Assembly: GCA_022266195.1 (NCBI GenBank)
Contig: WHVY01000003.1
Coordinates: forward strand, 3,286,001 to 3,350,000
Direction: 5' to 3'
Origin: Tetranychus cinnabarinus
Lineage: Eukaryota > Arthropoda > Arachnida > Trombidiformes > Tetranychidae
DNA length: 64,000 nucleotides
Positions 45,501-54,647 of the stretch are shown here, in pieces (the stretch's first letter is position 1; the number at the start of each line of letters is the position of its first letter). The position numbers and the translations under genes are program-made. The notes under the pieces are model-generated. The model had not been told where the DNA came from and did no database searches. It worked only from the letters and a program-made list of their open reading frames with translations.

Positions 45501-48500
45501 AATATTTGAATATTCAAAGATAATCAAATTTACACTTATTATCTTACGCCTTCTTGTTGTTGGCCCTTGTACTCCAGGATCTTGAGGGTCTATCACATCA
45601 GAGTTACTCATGATCACACGATTCGCAGTTTGATATTGCCTTCTCTTTTTCGTTACTTGATTTGAATCAGGCACTGAAATCTCATTATTATCAGGCACCT
45701 TTTCAACATCTTCTTGTTCAGAAACTTCAGTTTCAGAGTCAGTTTCCTTTGAGCTGGTTTCTTTTTCTTTTGAAGGTTCTTCATTTTTCTCATTTTCAGA
45801 TTGAGTTTCGTTATCGGATGAAGAAACTTCATCCAATCCATTATCCTCAATCTCAGTATCGCCATCATAAATGTCGTCAGTGAGATTTTCACCTAAGCAC
45901 TCATTTTTGATTTGAATCAAACTATCGGTTAACCTTCCCAAATATGGCTTTGTTAACTCTAGGTTAGCGGTAAACCTTTCTTTGTTTTCTGAATTATACA
46001 GCAAAACAGATCCATATTTCACACTGAGTACCAAGTAAGGTCCATCAAATTTTTTGACTAATTTCTTGGTAGTTCCAAGTGATGGAGCGCAGTTTTTCAC
46101 ATAACAGAAATCTCCCGGACAGTAAGGGTTTCTTCTCGTTACAGATTTCAATCTGTCTTGGTACCGAATTTGTTGGTTCATTAATCTCTTCCTTGCTAAT
46201 TTTCTAGCCTCTTCAATGGACATTTCTGTTGTGGCTTCTATGTCCAGGCGTAGATCAATAGGTTTTTTCAACTCCTTTCCGAACACCAAAAAGTATGGAC
46301 TGAACCTATGAATTTTGTGTACGGATGCATTGATTGCAATCACTGCATTCTCCAATGCCACATTAAGATCAATAATATCTTTATCAATAATCGACGTTCT
46401 GAGACGTTCAGCAATATTCCTATTCGCTCTTTCAACTACCCCTTGACTTTGTGGGTGATAGGCGTTGGATACTTCATGCTTGATTCCTAATTGTTTTAAA
46501 AAGTTATTAATTTCTCCAGATAGGAAGTTCCTTCCCCTATCTGTTTGAATCACACTTGGAAAACCAAACAAAGAGAAATATTCTCGTAAAAACTTTTCAA
46601 CTTGAGAAGATGTTTGATTCGGGAACATCTTTGCGTAGACAAATCTAGTTAATGCATCGACCAATACTAGAATAATCTTTTTAGCTCCACTCTTCAGAGT
46701 GATAGGGCCTTGTGCGTCTAACTCTAATCGGTCCAAAACTGATTTTGGAATCGGCTTCAAAGCTGGTTCGGAAAAGGTACAATTTGCTGACTTGCTCATG
46801 TAGCAAATCTGACACTCTTGACAAAGTTTTTTAACTTCTTCATACAGGAGAGGCATCCAGAATCTCCGTGCTATTTGTAAATAGGTCTTTTCTAACCCAA
46901 AATGTCCACCCAAGGGTGAATAGTGTTCCTCATTAAATACTTTAACCAACATCTTGTAATTGATTACAATACGGTTTGCACTTTGTCCCACTGTTGGCTT
47001 CCTAAATAATAAATTATTTATGAACAAATAATGTTGATGATGAATTGACTTGGGATTATTCACCACTTGAACAATTATCTCGTTAAGTTTATCATCTTCT
47101 CTTTGTGCTGAGATTAGATCGACCTTCCACTGGTCATCTACTTGATAGTGATAAATCAAATTTATTGTCTTTAACACTACAGAATTCATTTTCTTTATGT
47201 TATCAATTTCGTTGATTTCCTTGAAGCAAACTTCACTGTCACCTTCACTCTCATTATCAGAGTCTTGATTATTTAAACTAAAATTTTCTTCTTCGGTAGT
47301 TGCTACCAAATATAACTGCTCGATGTAGTCTTCTTCGGGGTCAAGTTGCTTCCTGTGGTCCCACTCACTTTGGAACCTCGAGAAACAGTCAGGACCGTGT
47401 TGGTTTCCCTTAGTATAAATTACTTTAAATTTAAAAGCAGACAGCATAATCGTCCATCTATCGAGTCGATGGTTTTTAAACTTCAGTCGAGGCAACTGAC
47501 ACAGGGCGTGGTGGTCAGTTTCCACCAAGAATTCCATGCCCTCCAAGTAGTGCTTAAATTTATTAATTCCAATTAATATCGCCAAACATTCCTTTTCGCT
47601 CACCGTATAATTTTGTTGGTGACTAGCCAACTTCTGCGAAAAGAAGTAAACTGGTTTCCAAAATTTGATCTTCTCGATCGGAACTTCATCGATGGATTTG
47701 AATCCGTCAGGTACAGCTTGTTCATCATCCTCTTGCAAGAGGATTCCACCAATAGCTATGTCACTAGCATCTACTGAAATCTTTTTCCGTAAAACAGGGT
47801 TAAAATGCACTAACATGGTAGTCTCTATCAATGCAGCTTTTAGTTGATCCATTGCTTCAAAATCACTTTTCAACATTTTGAACTTTCTCTCCTTTGATGT
47901 TAGTCGATAGAGAGGTGAAGTCAACTTCGAGAAGTTTTGAATGTACCGACTAAAATAGTTATAACAGCCTAGCTGTGACTGCAATTGTCGTACTGAGGCT
48001 GGATATGGTAATCTTTTTAGTGCTGCAACTTTGCTTGGGTCTGGTCTTACTCCTTTGCCATCCACGAGATGACCCAACAGAATTAATTCTGGAACTCCAA
48101 ACCTGCATTTATCTGTCTTTACTTTGAGATTCCAATCTCTGAGTCTTTCCAGGACTAACTCGGTATTTTTCAATAACTCAGACCAATTCTTTCCAATGAC
48201 TGGTACGTCATCGAAATAACCTAAACACTCCGTATAGTTTAGTCCATTTAATACGGTGTTCATCATCCTCTGAAATTCAAATGGCGCACAGGCCAAGCCC
48301 ATTGGTAACCTTTTATAATGGTATTTACCATCCGGAGTCACGAAGACTGTTTTCTCTCGCTCTGATGGTGGTATCTCAATTTGAAAGTACCCCTGGTACA
48401 AATCAAACATATTAAAATATGCAGCTCCCCGGATTGCCTCCAGACAATCGTCGATTCTTGGCATGGGGTGATAAATCACCTTAGTCAAACGATTGACTTC

Positions 48501-51143
48501 TCTAAGATCATTTAATAACCGAAACGATCCATCAGGCTTTCCTACGAGAAGTGCTGGTGAACCTCCACTAGCTTGACTGGGTTCGACAATATCAAGTTTG
48601 ATCAATTCCGAAATTATTTTGTGATATTCGCGTCTACGTTCAACAGTGCAGGGATAAGGTTTTTGATCTGGGATTTTATTCTCACCAATGTCGATAGTAA
48701 TCGGCCATCTCTGCCAGGGTACAAATCCTAAGTCAGTCTTACATTGACTAAAGACTTGAGGAAACTTCATTAATACATTTAACATTTCATCTCGCATTTC
48801 CGAAGTTAACTTTGGATCCATTCGCTTCATTAAGCGTTCTGCTAAGGTTAATTCTTGGTTTTCAATTTTCAAATACACTGGAATAATATTTTCAGCTTCG
48901 CTTGAAGTCGCCAATTCCATTAAAAACTTTTGACTTTCTGCTATCTCTTGAGGAACTGATTCCTGTTCAACTATAATGGGAATTTCTCGTTCGTTTTCTT
49001 CTTCTTCTTTCTTTACATCCTCTTCTTCTTTTTCGTCTTTTTTCTTTTCATCTCTCTCGTTAGAAATCTTTAAACTTGGCATCAGTGAGTTTAATAATTT
49101 TACATCGGATTCAATCTGGTGAACTGTAGGGGCTTCAGGTGCATTTACCAATTTCAATGACTCCTCCGGAGTGCAGAATCTGAATAGCAATTCATTTGAC
49201 AACCACTCACCATCGAGTTTATCTCTCAAGTTGACTTGGTAACAACCTCCATGATTTATCATGCCAGCAAAAAAGACATCTGCAAATCTATTACCAAGGA
49301 CCATTAGAGGTTCCAGATTTCGCATAATTTGAAATTTTATAATCTTTGGTTTAGCCATCGTTTTATGTTTAAACATCGCGTATGCTGCGCCTTCAACAGG
49401 CTGAGAACTATTACTAATAATTCCACGCACTGACACATTCGAGAACATGGTGTAGGCTTGCAACTGAGTTGCCAACGAATAGTCCATACATGATGAACAT
49501 GCTCCTGTGTCTAGCAAGACATCTCCAACTTTAACTATTTGTCGGTTAGGGTAACAAAAGGTTAGCCTAACTTTCGGAAAATTATTTCCACTGATTCTTG
49601 TAATCAACTCGACTTCATCGCTTTCTCTCGCCATAAAATTAAACTCAATATTTTCAACTGCACTAGCCATAGGCCTAGAAGACGAAGGTACTTCGCTCAC
49701 CAAGTTTGCTGTCTCAGTGTTGGGTGATGAGGGATTTTGTCCATACGTTGGAGCAGCAGCTGCCAATCTTAAGTTTGCTGGTTGGAATGGTTGACCTCGT
49801 TGTCCTTGAGGGTAACCTTCTCTGGGTTTTCTTGGCTGGGGACAATCCCTTGATAAGTGACCTGGTTGCTGGCAGTTATAGCACCTAAACGTGCTTCTCT
49901 CCATAGGTCTTCTGTCAGGTTCAGGTTCTCGTCTTTTCTCCTCATCTCTTCTTCTAACTGTAGAAGTAACTTCTTTAACTTTAGATTTCTCAGCTCGAAC
50001 ACGTTGATACTCATAGTACTCATTTACCAGTAATGCTGAGATTCTTTCGAGGCTATCAGTAGCACCGGAGCGGATCATCTGAACATTGAGTTCAGGGGGC
50101 AGGCGGTCTAACACTTCCGCAATTAACAAGTTTACTGGCAAATTGCCTTTCACTTTTTTCACTAAACTTTTCAATTTTCGTAGCCACTCTTGAGGTTGTA
50201 ACTCGTATGAGTACTTCATCGAGTGGAGCTCAGCTCGAGCAACAGCTAATGTTGTTGGGTTTCGCACACAGTTTTCTAATGCATTTAGATAACTCACATA
50301 ATTGTGTGTTTCCTCATCCAAGTATGAGGCATACTCCAAAAAGTCATAACTCATGGCTTTTTTAAGCGCGTAAAGTTTATCCTCGTCACTACACCTTTCA
50401 ATGGTTAGTATTCTTCTTATGGATTGAAGCCATTCCCAAGGATCTTTTGCTGGGTCGTAACTCGGCAGTTTGGGTGGTTTACTTTTAACGTATCTAACAA
50501 CTCGTTCTTGGTTGTCACTATGACCTTCACTAGGTCGACTTCTTATACTGAGTCTTTCACCGAAGTTCACTTCTGGTTCCACAGGATAAGAGCTCCTTGG
50601 ATCAAAACCAGACAAAATAGGTTGATCGAGCAGGAGGTTTGGTTCCCGATCATCGTTTCGCGCTTCCTCCGTACCCGAACTTTCTTGAGGTTCACTCCAC
50701 TTTTTAATTAACGCCTCAATAACTCGTTTAGCTGGCAATCCAACATTAAGTCTTTTAATCATTGAATCTGTAGCCAGTCTAATCACTTCCGGAGTAACTC
50801 CAAGTTTCACAGCGATTTCTCTAATATCTGCTTCATCGATATTGTTTAGTCTCATTGTTCGCACCCACTCGGGAATCGTAATTCCTTGTAGTACTTCTTT
50901 ATCCATAGTACCAACATGTTCCCTTTCTTCCACGGGTGTATTTTTTAAGGCAAACTGAGTTTGTACAGCATCCAAAAATTTAACTCGAATTATCTCAGCA
51001 TGAGCTATAAAATCGACTCCCCAGTCGGTCAGCATCTTTTGCATTTCTTTAACCGGAATTCTCTCGATATGGTTTGTGGTATCGGTCTCACCGGCCATAA
51101 AACAATAATCGTATTTGGACCACAATCCTGCCGAGGTCGCCAT
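42585..51143 (-). CDS. Gag-Pol-X polyprotein of the LTR retrotransposon (2852 residues)
   Basis: One uninterrupted frame from the ATG at 51143. Residues ~1-480 are Gag: a retrotransposon-gag fold around 225-385 and one CCHC knuckle, CYNCQQPGHLSRDC (421-434). The aspartic protease has LLDTGACSS (543-551). Reverse transcriptase spans ~806-1030 with LPMGLACAPFEFQ and the catalytic YFDD (976-979). RNase H has VDAS (1124-1127) and TDHHAL. Integrase spans ~1400-1735. It has H1407, H1414, C1441 and C1444 as the zinc site, and D1476, D1535 and E1571 with the standard 35-residue D-E spacing. A GPYLVLSVKYGSV segment resembles the usual C-terminal IN fold. An acidic, Ser-rich linker (1755-1830) and a T/A-rich but open stretch (1867-1998) lead into the cargo module (1999-2852). 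There is no stop or frameshift between Gag and Pol. The frame stays open seven codons into the LTR but lacks another ATG there. Confidence 0.95.
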   Translation of the reverse strand: MATSAGLWSKYDYCFMAGETDTTNHIERIPVKEMQKMLTDWGVDFIAHAEIIRVKFLDAVQTQFALKNTPVEEREHVGTMDKEVLQGITIPEWVRTMRLNNIDEADIREIAVKLGVTPEVIRLATDSMIKRLNVGLPAKRVIEALIKKWSEPQESSGTEEARNDDREPNLLLDQPILSGFDPRSSYPVEPEVNFGERLSIRSRPSEGHSDNQERVVRYVKSKPPKLPSYDPAKDPWEWLQSIRRILTIERCSDEDKLYALKKAMSYDFLEYASYLDEETHNYVSYLNALENCVRNPTTLAVARAELHSMKYSYELQPQEWLRKLKSLVKKVKGNLPVNLLIAEVLDRLPPELNVQMIRSGATDSLERISALLVNEYYEYQRVRAEKSKVKEVTSTVRRRDEEKRREPEPDRRPMERSTFRCYNCQQPGHLSRDCPQPRKPREGYPQGQRGQPFQPANLRLAAAAPTYGQNPSSPNTETANLVSEVPSSSRPMASAVENIEFNFMARESDEVELITRISGNNFPKVRLTFCYPNRQIVKVGDVLLDTGACSSCMDYSLATQLQAYTMFSNVSVRGIISNSSQPVEGAAYAMFKHKTMAKPKIIKFQIMRNLEPLMVLGNRFADVFFAGMINHGGCYQVNLRDKLDGEWLSNELLFRFCTPEESLKLVNAPEAPTVHQIESDVKLLNSLMPSLKISNERDEKKKDEKEEEDVKKEEEENEREIPIIVEQESVPQEIAESQKFLMELATSSEAENIIPVYLKIENQELTLAERLMKRMDPKLTSEMRDEMLNVLMKFPQVFSQCKTDLGFVPWQRWPITIDIGENKIPDQKPYPCTVERRREYHKIISELIKLDIVEPSQASGGSPALLVGKPDGSFRLLNDLREVNRLTKVIYHPMPRIDDCLEAIRGAAYFNMFDLYQGYFQIEIPPSEREKTVFVTPDGKYHYKRLPMGLACAPFEFQRMMNTVLNGLNYTECLGYFDDVPVIGKNWSELLKNTELVLERLRDWNLKVKTDKCRFGVPELILLGHLVDGKGVRPDPSKVAALKRLPYPASVRQLQSQLGCYNYFSRYIQNFSKLTSPLYRLTSKERKFKMLKSDFEAMDQLKAALIETTMLVHFNPVLRKKISVDASDIAIGGILLQEDDEQAVPDGFKSIDEVPIEKIKFWKPVYFFSQKLASHQQNYTVSEKECLAILIGINKFKHYLEGMEFLVETDHHALCQLPRLKFKNHRLDRWTIMLSAFKFKVIYTKGNQHGPDCFSRFQSEWDHRKQLDPEEDYIEQLYLVATTEEENFSLNNQDSDNESEGDSEVCFKEINEIDNIKKMNSVVLKTINLIYHYQVDDQWKVDLISAQREDDKLNEIIVQVVNNPKSIHHQHYLFINNLLFRKPTVGQSANRIVINYKMLVKVFNEEHYSPLGGHFGLEKTYLQIARRFWMPLLYEEVKKLCQECQICYMSKSANCTFSEPALKPIPKSVLDRLELDAQGPITLKSGAKKIILVLVDALTRFVYAKMFPNQTSSQVEKFLREYFSLFGFPSVIQTDRGRNFLSGEINNFLKQLGIKHEVSNAYHPQSQGVVERANRNIAERLRTSIIDKDIIDLNVALENAVIAINASVHKIHRFSPYFLVFGKELKKPIDLRLDIEATTEMSIEEARKLARKRLMNQQIRYQDRLKSVTRRNPYCPGDFCYVKNCAPSLGTTKKLVKKFDGPYLVLSVKYGSVLLYNSENKERFTANLELTKPYLGRLTDSLIQIKNECLGENLTDDIYDGDTEIEDNGLDEVSSSDNETQSENEKNEEPSKEKETSSKETDSETEVSEQEDVEKVPDNNEISVPDSNQVTKKRRQYQTANRVIMSNSDVIDPQDPGVQGPTTRRRKIISVNLIIFEYSNIQSPKSCRKKPKSLSAFVDIEITDFKSQETTRIGSVPFVPLVKQLYFCQKSFQFLLKKAKLFESVQHSYFCALVKVTLFSENYNFQLGKLNLIQRTLNNQVKLETVLLCEFARIYILSMSESPKSVAPDSSSMSGTLLEAHLQRQMRKLRVRSEENNSRDGSEASTSSDRNQSRSSRSSSVATIKERRRQPYDDLWEEMRLSDPLPKSTALGLRTIDKDLVDDSVYPPPGPDQKRFNAEFPAPAPPTDDQRPDFNQMKFYEQAKVDILKDIEESKQDKLWFEKFIKEKIQLNALDTNLDSLDFEFLQKGFTCGQVIHRDLSRLRSLLTCNLCEQIAVAPNKCSECNKLYCIRCIVWLQSVPAKMDLPKFTSPLNFFCIQTTCLVKIESSGYPLFKQLTIESDKEIFKFLNEAKFKCQRKFCDILLIIQNVTFHLAKCRKGPIDYKFDRELLLPFVSGPVREELKEKPRLLSSLLPVGLKQQQPPSSHHQFWRNKALKFAFLAREYEEDPDQVKPEFLRAEANFSLNTWNNRARQRDPTTPVSEGEQFILSLGFPSCSEQPIPDVPTRWPTTRCPRVPQYLIDASIDWKRWSRYVDMSDGSIVTNRSSCVLYSKDIEDPQSPFIRINPYDRLAPVEAEEALDFVMTFPSCINGQPSYREPKPSTNPKTIASVAKQRRRLREAFENRPKGIIPPLLDEQMNAIEEISKDCPDKSTIFAINSFCINIRENGKLKPRPCWVIIVDGNLEVVYETFVHYREVDYIDNRFHGLTTRDLRFARNLATVRDQVLQYLVCATKIVGAGLVNQLSSIGFANVEMKKLHLKFREITNFYSPYIEHPISMHAIAFLWFAGYVLPVNSHSPVVEAVTAMRLYLIQWDEIEKVARTFDGIHHENCQFTCGNSITSALLLDFENKVKEEKAKWPEEWWMNPWYSQRPKYSSNCVAPSTFVTAPSTEMAKPDFELYLKRQEKLSKQPE
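42870..43373 (-). other. Degenerate DEDDh (REXO4/ISG20-type) exonuclease domain
   Basis: Module residues ~593-760. The match to REXO4-type 3'-5' exonucleases is by ordered motifs: FAIN at the Exo I strand; VVYETFV where the family has VYDKYV; GLTTRDL where it has GIRPENL; VGAGLVNQL where it has VGHALHNDL; and HSPVVEAVTAMRLY where it has H-x4-DAQAAMRLY. At the catalytic positions the family's D, E, D, D, H become N600, F602, Q685, E743 and H738. Metal-dependent hydrolysis is therefore very unlikely, although the fold seems kept. RNA or protein binding is a plausible remaining function (inference). Confidence 0.7.
44193..44519 (-). other. RING-like plus TRAF-like zinc finger region
   Basis: Module residues 211-319. 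C211-x2-C214-x9-C224-x2-C227-x4-C232-x2-C235 resembles a RING half-pattern with Cys where a His is often found. Later C298-x4-C303-x11-H315-x3-C319 fits the TRAF-type zinc finger spacing. RING followed by a TRAF-type finger is the layout of some E3 ligases. Ligase activity is unproven because the classical cross-brace is not fully resolved. Confidence 0.55.
45151..45547 (-). other. Intron-like, yet open, segment between integrase and cargo module
   Basis: The minus strand has a donor-like GTAAGA after position 45548 and an acceptor-like TTTATATTCTAAG ending at 45151, one base before the ATG at 45149. The 397 nt between are T/A-rich and encode nothing recognisable. If removed, the Pol frame would end at once in a TGA that overlaps the cargo ATG. 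If kept, the whole element is one frame. Confidence 0.4.
51126..51142 (-). other. Primer binding site, overlapping the gag start codon
   Basis: Two bases after the 5' LTR the minus strand reads TGGCGACCTCGGCAGGA. TGG pairs with a tRNA's 3' CCA. The TGGCGACC...CAGGA shape resembles the tRNA-Arg type used by 412/mdg1-like elements. The gag ATG (51143-51141) shares two bases with it. Confidence 0.7.
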
Positions 51144-51144
51144 T

Positions 51145-52124
51145 TGAGAGGCAGGATTCAATTTAGTAAAGTTGATCTGAATATTAATTCAGTTATCTTC
51201 AGAAGATTGGCTCAGGCTCTCAAATCCTGAGTATACAGGTTTTTTGAAGGATTGTAATCCAGATAGTAATTATTACTTAATGGCCAAACTTTAGCTTTAA
51301 ATATCTCGTTTACAAGGCAATCTCTTAATACACCAATAAAGTTCAACTTCTCGCTTTTAAACTCTAAAGAATCCAATTCTTAACTTCTAAATCACGAAGA
51401 TTCAAATCTTTAACTTTTACTCAAACTCGAGTCCAATAATAACTAATCAGGTCAGCTTTGTGCCCTTACGCGACGGGCTAGACTTCTCGATAATCCCTCG
51501 TTGATTACCAGTCTTACTTGACCACTCTCTTAGTTATCCTCGTAGGACGTTTCACCACTGAGTAACTCAGGACAGCACAGAGAACACACTTCTCAGAAAG
51601 TTCAATTTACTAAAACAGTAATTGTGATGGTTGTGATCAACAGCTTGGGTTCAGACCTTGATCTTCAAGGGGAACTTAATAGAGTTGAAACTATCCACAA
51701 TTAAAGGACACTTAAAAGGTCAGACTAATACTTAAATCTGAATGGTAATTCAGACTTAAACTTAACACGAATTAAAACAAGATAATTTAAAACACAAGTA
51801 TCAAATACTTTAAACAAGATTTTAATCTTAAAAAAGGACAATTAAATTTATCAAAACTAGACAAAAGTAAACTTAATCTTAAGAGACCATAAAAGCATAA
51901 AATCAAATGAGGTTGAGTCCGGTTATTTATACTAATTTAAATCAGAGGGGAAATCATAATTAGGAAGAGGAAAGAAGCTAAGATAGTCATGGAGACTAGA
52001 TAACTCGGACAATCAATCAAACTAGTTTAAAGGGGGGAAAACAGTAGTAACTACTAAGCTTTTGTAAGCGCTTAGTTTAACTAAGTTAATGAATTAATTC
52101 AGTCTTGGGTAACTCTACCCTTCA
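51145..52124 (-). repeat. 5' LTR of the retrotransposon
   Basis: 980 bp copy adjacent to the primer binding site, carrying the element's promoter. Confidence 0.95.
51924..51931 (-). promoter_or_regulatory. Putative TATA box of the element
   Basis: TATAAATA on the minus strand, about 195 bp into the 5' LTR. This would give a short U3 and a long R-U5 of roughly 750 bp. The same sequence sits at 42297-42304 in the other LTR. Confidence 0.4.
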
Positions 52125-52377
52125 ATACCATATATAACAATTGTTTACATTGAAATTGTAAATTTTCATTGGAATGAATAAAAGATAACTGATTTAACGA
52201 TTTTTCTGCTAGCGAATGAATGCCAATCTCATTTGTTTGAAAATTAGTAAAATCAATGAGTAAATATACATATTCTCAATAGATCGCGTAAATTTTGATT
52301 CTACTAATAAGTGAATAGAAATAAGGTTTAAGGAAGGGATGATAACGGAAATAAGGTTATATGACTTTTCAGAGCGA

Positions 52378-53700
52378 CTAGATAGAAGACATATTATTCA
52401 ATTGGCCCATGAATAGATTGACTTTTGTCAGATTATCACGAATGAAAAATAGAAATGGCCGATCCGCAATGAAATTAATGACTTTTGGTGGTGCACATAC
52501 CAACACTGCTTCAAGTTGAGTTACCGCCGTTGCTACGGTACCAGTCTCAGTGACTTCAATTAAAGCTTTTTGTATTGATTGCGATATGTATACTGATCTT
52601 TCAGTAATTTTGGGAAATTCGGCATTCCCTTGGTCGAATGGTAGAATCATTCCCATGTTTGGTAAAATTTTGTGTAGTTGGTGTTTATCTTCCAGTTTGA
52701 ATTTTGGTATCATCAAACTATCCAAAAGCGTTCTTTTCATGGAGTCTATCAATTTGGAAAGCTCAGTTGAGTCTAAATTATCGACCATCTTTTTTAGATT
52801 GTTGTCACCAATTGGAAGGACCAAAATCATGCTCATATTTCCACCATATGGAATCTCGACAATCTGTTGATGGAAAACAATAAATATTATAAAACGGATA
52901 TTAAAAAAGTTGAGCTTAAAGAATGTATAATGTTGATGAAATTATTACCTTTAATTTTTTTTCAAGGCATTCTAAAAAGTTGTATCTACCTGCATGAAAC
53001 ATCATCTTAACCTTAGTTGTTGATCCATCTGAATTATTGAATATCTTATCATGTGTACTCCTTTTAGGAAAAGGGTTCAACCAGCTACCTTCGAAATAAA
53101 TTGCATTTAATAGCAAACACACAGCATCAGGGTTTGGCGGTTCGTTGAGAATAGTTGCAATTTTATTTTTTGTATTTTCGGAAACCCAGGAGTTGACTTT
53201 TTCCATGACATTTTTTCCATTTTTGGTAAAATCCTCATTGAATGCATCGGCAGAATAATTAGTTCGTAAGCTTCGTACAAAAGTGTCTTTAAGCTTGAAT
53301 TTTCTGTTGCTCACAAGTAAATTACCAAACTCTAGAATGCAATTTTTATTTGTTTTATAGCTTTCTAACAGCTGAAAATAAAATAAAATTAGTAACAGTG
53401 AAAGACGGAAAATGATAGAAACAAAATTATTAGGAGGAAATATTGCAATCAAATATGAATAATTACCTGTTTGATTATTTCAGAAATACCTCCATGTTGG
53501 TTATCAATTTCATCCAAATCGAGAACTTCTTTGATTTGTTTTTCTGTTTCACCAGCGGCTCCTTCCAATACCATACAATAAGCAATGATAACACTTAATG
53601 GCGACAAAAGTAAGTTGGTTGAATCAGATGCAGAATTAACTTTTTTCAAAAACTTCAATCCAAAATCAATACCAGGATTGCTTAATTGAGACATCTTCAA
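52378..53700 (-). CDS. Serpin, probably intracellular
   Basis: Serpins trap serine or cysteine proteases by a suicide-substrate mechanism. Three exons: 53700-53467, 53371-52949 and 52863-52378, 1143 nt or 380 residues, the normal size. Family landmarks: NLLLSPLSVIIAYCMV, LNAIYFEGSW, MMFHAGRY, IPYGGNMSMILVLP, IPKFKLED and FIADRPFLFFI. The hinge and reactive loop begin at E325 (ETGTVATAV) and run to ~348, before FIADRPF. Small residues in the hinge favour an inhibitory serpin. Counting 17 residues from E325 puts the P1-P1' bond near V341-C342, but this is uncertain by one or two. There is no signal peptide (MKMSQLSNPG), as in clade B-like serpins. The start may instead be the ATG two codons later. 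It lies 254 bp past the retrotransposon LTR, transcribed towards it. Confidence 0.92.
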
Positions 53701-53969
53701 CTATGCAGAATATTTTAAAGCACTGTTATAAAGGATAATAAAATATGATATTTAGAATCTTTACAGTTCATTTAAAACTCAGTTAATGAGAGTTTCACCT
53801 CATTACTTGTTTACAGCAAAATGATCAAAATATCGGATCTTAAATTGAGAACTCAATCCTTCATTATTCACTTATAATATGAATAGACGGTGTTACAATT
53901 TGTGTAAATGTGTTAACATAATGAAAGGAGTAAAGCAAAAAATTTTCAAAAAAAAAAGTTAAGAGTCGG

Positions 53970-54360
53970 ATTTTTTTGGGTTTGTAGGGGCATAAAAATC
54001 ATTTCTATTATTGCTATCAAAATATTTGTGGTCAAAGTTGAAACTTCTATCGCCTTTTTTACAGTTATGCGACCAGATTTTTTCATCAAAATCATTTTCT
54101 TGGTAGACTTTTTAGCCTCAATAGCTCGAGAATAGTTGCACTTAAGACCATTTTTCTTAAAATTCTTATTATTCTTTCTGTAAAAAAAGATGAGTTCGAT
54201 TTTCAGTTGAACCGAACTCTTTCTATGGTCGTAAGGAGTTAGATAAACTTATTATTTGTCCATAAAATTGTTGATGCACATCATGAATTGGATATTTTTT
54301 TCAATTTAACAACAGTTTTCTTGATTTTGACCATTGACCTTAAAATCTAAAGCTCCAGGA
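53970..54360. repeat. Diverged copy of the dispersed repeat family
   Basis: Contains AAAGTTGAAACTTCTATCGCC, AGATTTTTTCATCAAAATCAT, TTCGATTTTCAGTTGAACCG and TTGATTTTGACCATTGACCT, in the same order as in the array at 5191-7563. Confidence 0.7.
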
Positions 54361-54432
54361 TATAAACATGATAATAAATGTAATCCTAACTGCCCAGATG
54401 AATTGACGCCATAACATTGAAAAGAATGAAAG

Positions 54433-54647
54433 TTGATGGTTTTTCTACGAATTGACGGTTGGTGGTTTTAGTTGGAAACCGTGATTTCAATAATACGTGA
54501 ACAATTTTGGACAGCGAATGTGACAATAAAGTTTTGTCTAGATTTATTATCATCAATCAATAAGACAAAAATAAAAAAATTAATTATACATTAAAATAAT
54601 CAGTTAAATCACTCAGTAAGATGGTTTCATCCTGGTAAATAGTTTAA
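54433..54647. repeat. ~200 bp repeat, copy matching 40817-41020
   Basis: Same orientation and about 95% similar by eye to the copy left of the retrotransposon. This copy has about 18 extra bases near 54457 (ATTGACGGTTGGTGG). Confidence 0.85.

Larger units (their letters stand above)
41514..52128 (-). mobile_element. Intact Ty3/Gypsy-type LTR retrotransposon with a novel 3' cargo module
   Basis: A complete element in minus orientation. Two 980 bp direct LTRs (41518-42497 and 51145-52124) begin TG and end CA and appear identical on reading. They are flanked by a 4 bp target duplication, ATAC (41514-41517 and 52125-52128). A primer binding site follows the 5' LTR (51126-51142), and a purine-rich tract precedes the 3' LTR (42498-42512). 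Between them is one open frame with Gag, protease, reverse transcriptase, RNase H and integrase in Ty3/Gypsy order. It continues in frame into ~850 extra residues with a zinc finger region and an exonuclease-like domain. The intact frame and matching LTRs point to very recent insertion and probable activity. It sits inside repeat-family sequence between the Draper-like gene and the serpin. Confidence 0.95.

Noticed and set aside
51144..51161. Start of the polyprotein inside the LTR
   Set aside because: The in-frame extension into the LTR has only a TTG, not an ATG. The first ATG is at 51143.
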